A program made the translations under genes and the position numbers. This document shows positions 7,290-7,767 of a DNA stretch of 7,767 bases, piece by piece; position 1 is the first letter of the stretch, and each line of letters begins with the position of its first letter. Source of the DNA: Oscillospiraceae bacterium (GTDB lineage: Bacteria > Bacillota > Clostridia > Oscillospirales > Acutalibacteraceae). The DNA is taken from the NCBI GenBank assembly GCA_009783605.1, contig WRDE01000086.1, positions 1-7,767 on the forward strand, read 5' to 3'. A model generated the notes under the pieces. The model did not search any database. It saw only the letters and a list, made by a program, of their open reading frames with translations, and was not told the origin of the DNA.

Positions 7290-7338
7290 AAAAAACAAAA
7301 AAATAATCCTTGATTTTTATTTTCCCCCATGATATACT
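7290..7338 (+). promoter_or_regulatory. Strong sigma-A type promoter of RNA unit A
   Basis: TTGATT at 7310-7315 and TATACT at 7333-7338 are 17 bases apart, with TG one base before the -10 (extended -10). The A-rich tract at 7291-7303, directly upstream of the -35, is like an UP element. Expected transcription start is about 7344-7346. It is divergent from the regulator promoter. Confidence 0.75.
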
Positions 7339-7491
7339 ATCATTGCTGATGCAGAAAGCGACAGCTTTCTGAAAGTTCCCGGCAGACAAAAAATGCCAAA
7401 GCAGACGCAGATGATACCAGCATCTACGCCCTGTTTCAAAGGTGAGGACACCACCCCAAAACAACCGAATTCTCGGCACTCTGGCTCCTTC

Positions 7492-7521
7492 AGTATACCA
7501 CAAGATACACATTGCCGTCAA
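7492..7521 (-). promoter_or_regulatory. Possible antisense promoter inside unit A
   Basis: On the minus strand TTGACG (7521-7516) and TATACT (7497-7492) are 18 bases apart, with TG one base before the -10. It would start an RNA near 7485 antisense to the 5' half of unit A. No ORF with a ribosome binding site follows. Confidence 0.4.
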
Positions 7522-7549
7522 TAAGGTCTGCGTGTTTGATTTTTATCAA

Positions 7550-7585
7550 AACGCACAGGGGTGATTTATCCGTGTGCGTTTTTTT
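7550..7585 (+). terminator. Intrinsic terminator in unit A
   Basis: AACGCACA (7550-7557) pairs with TGTGCGTT (7573-7580). After one G-G mismatch, GGGT (7559-7562) pairs with ATCC (7568-7571), leaving a 5-base loop. A run of seven T (7579-7585) follows. The upstream segment 7529-7540 can instead pair with 7545-7555, which would break this hairpin. Confidence 0.75.
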
Positions 7586-7587
7586 AC

Positions 7588-7615
7588 GCTGGCAGGAGCC
7601 ATCAGCAATTTTTTT
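7588..7615 (+). terminator. Second terminator-like hairpin ending unit A
   Basis: GCT-GGC (7588-7593) pairs with GCC (7598-7600) and AGC (7604-7606), with a 3-base bulge and loop AGGA. A T7 run (7609-7615) follows directly. The same 3' strand can instead form the 10-bp helix with 7342-7351. Confidence 0.5.
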
Positions 7616-7647
7616 CTGTGGTAAAAACGGAATTTTCATAAAAACTA

Positions 7648-7675
7648 TTGACATTATTTCACGCCGTGTTATACT
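7648..7675 (+). promoter_or_regulatory. Near-consensus promoter of RNA unit B
   Basis: TTGACA at 7648-7653 matches the -35 consensus exactly. TATACT at 7670-7675 follows after 16 bases, with TG one base before it. Transcription should start near 7681, heading out of the window. Confidence 0.75.
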
Positions 7676-7680
7676 ATGCT

Positions 7681-7767
7681 TGCCGAAAGCAAGATATTTG
7701 CACTGAATCTTGCCGGCTCCTGACAGACAGAAAATACCAAATTTTCGGCGTTTGAGCGTCTTCGGTA
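7681..7767 (+). ncRNA. Putative RNA unit B, cut by window end
   Basis: The region downstream of the second strong promoter has no ORF. It starts with a hairpin, CTTGC-CGAAA-GCAAG (7679-7693), whose 3' part could instead pair GCAAGAT (7689-7695) with ATCTTGC (7708-7714). Bases 7724-7741 match unit A bases 7383-7400 at 16 of 18 positions, 54 versus 50 bases from the start of the -10. It is probably a relative of unit A or the leader of a gene beyond the window. Confidence 0.4.

Larger units (their letters stand above)
7344..7615 (+). ncRNA. Putative structured RNA, unit A (family not recognised)
   Basis: This region has its own strong promoter, no credible ORF and dense local structure. A perfect 8-bp hairpin with loop GACA lies at the 5' end (7352-7371). 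Further hairpins are GGCA/TGCC (7381-7397), AGATG/CATCT (7409-7425), GGTG-AGGA-CACC (7441-7452) and CCGA/TCGG (7465-7476). Two terminator-like hairpins follow. Bases 7342-7351 are fully complementary to 7600-7609, so a 10-bp helix could join the ends just before a T7 run. GGCTCCT (7483-7489) can also pair with AGGAGCC (7594-7600). It could be a stand-alone RNA of about 270 nt or a long regulatory leader. I checked it by eye against T-box, SRP, RNase P, tmRNA and common riboswitch consensus sequences and saw no convincing match. Confidence 0.5.
7171..7767. other. AT-rich 597-bp region without a protein gene
   Basis: This stretch holds the divergent promoters, RNA units A and B and their terminators. 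Base composition shifts from the GC-rich coding part to AT-rich. The two open frames here, 7521-7177 on the minus strand (TTG start) and 7512-7706 on the plus strand, lack ribosome binding sites and protein-like composition. Confidence 0.7.

Noticed and set aside
7425..7475. T-box-like GGGGTGGTGTCC on the minus strand
   Set aside because: Lacks the CCGCG part of the T-box sequence, a specifier stem and a downstream aminoacyl-tRNA synthetase or biosynthesis gene.
7177..7521. 114-codon minus-strand ORF
   Set aside because: TTG start without SD; it runs through the regulator promoter and ribosome binding site, and has no recognisable domain.
7344..7615. Unit A as retron, SRP RNA, RNase P RNA, tmRNA or 6S RNA
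   Set aside because: No reverse transcriptase in the window and none of the invariant motifs I know for these RNAs; a 6S-like assignment cannot be excluded without a covariance search.
7512..7706. 64-codon plus-strand ORF
   Set aside because: Crosses two terminator-like hairpins and the unit B promoter; no SD and no protein-like features.
1..7767. CRISPR arrays, tRNA, rRNA, transposase or integrase genes
   Set aside because: None seen; the only short repeats are the heptamers at 6412-6480 and minor direct repeats, without spacers of CRISPR type.

Overview
The window looks like chromosomal DNA of a spore-forming or spore-lineage Firmicute, most likely class Clostridia. The reasons are two CotH-family proteins, a membrane HtrA protease with a cytoplasmic tail, an OmpR-type two-component pair and strong AGGAG-type ribosome binding sites. 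The coding part is moderately GC-rich. The last ~570 bases are clearly AT-rich and hold no credible protein gene. Genus and species cannot be told from the sequence.

Layout. (1) Bases 1-3022, plus strand: two tandem CotH-family (atypical spore-coat kinase fold) genes 15 bp apart. The first lacks its 5' end, and the window opens with a perfect 52-bp palindrome that is probably an assembly fold-back. The second is complete: a predicted lipoprotein with an Ig-like segment before the CotH domain. (2) Bases 3119-3152: a 15-bp perfect hairpin between the convergent transcription units, best read as the terminator of the minus-strand genes and possibly acting in both directions. (3) Bases 3177-7170, minus strand, in transcription order: OmpR-family response regulator, HAMP/HisKA sensor kinase, and HtrA-like trypsin-fold/PDZ protease. 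This resembles known envelope-stress arrangements in which a two-component system governs an HtrA protease. A paired set of 7-bp repeats sits between regulator and kinase, overlaps the regulator stop codon and occupies the place where the kinase ribosome binding site should be. (4) Bases 7171-7767: divergent from the regulator, two plus-strand promoter-driven units without ORFs. Unit A (about 7344-7615) has a TTGATT/TATACT promoter, several hairpins, two consecutive terminator-like hairpins with T runs, and a 10-bp helix that could join its ends. Unit B starts from a near-consensus TTGACA/TATACT promoter and is cut by the window end. A and B share an 18-base box (16/18 identical) at nearly the same distance from their -10 boxes. 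I do not recognise the RNA family.

How it works together (inference). The regulator/kinase/HtrA genes form an envelope quality-control operon. The sensor would detect an extracytoplasmic signal and the regulator would drive the operon and other genes. HtrA would then degrade or refold damaged exported proteins. The CotH pair is a separate convergent operon of exported, membrane-anchored proteins. The tandem RNA units are the part of the window least explained by known families and the best candidate for something undescribed.
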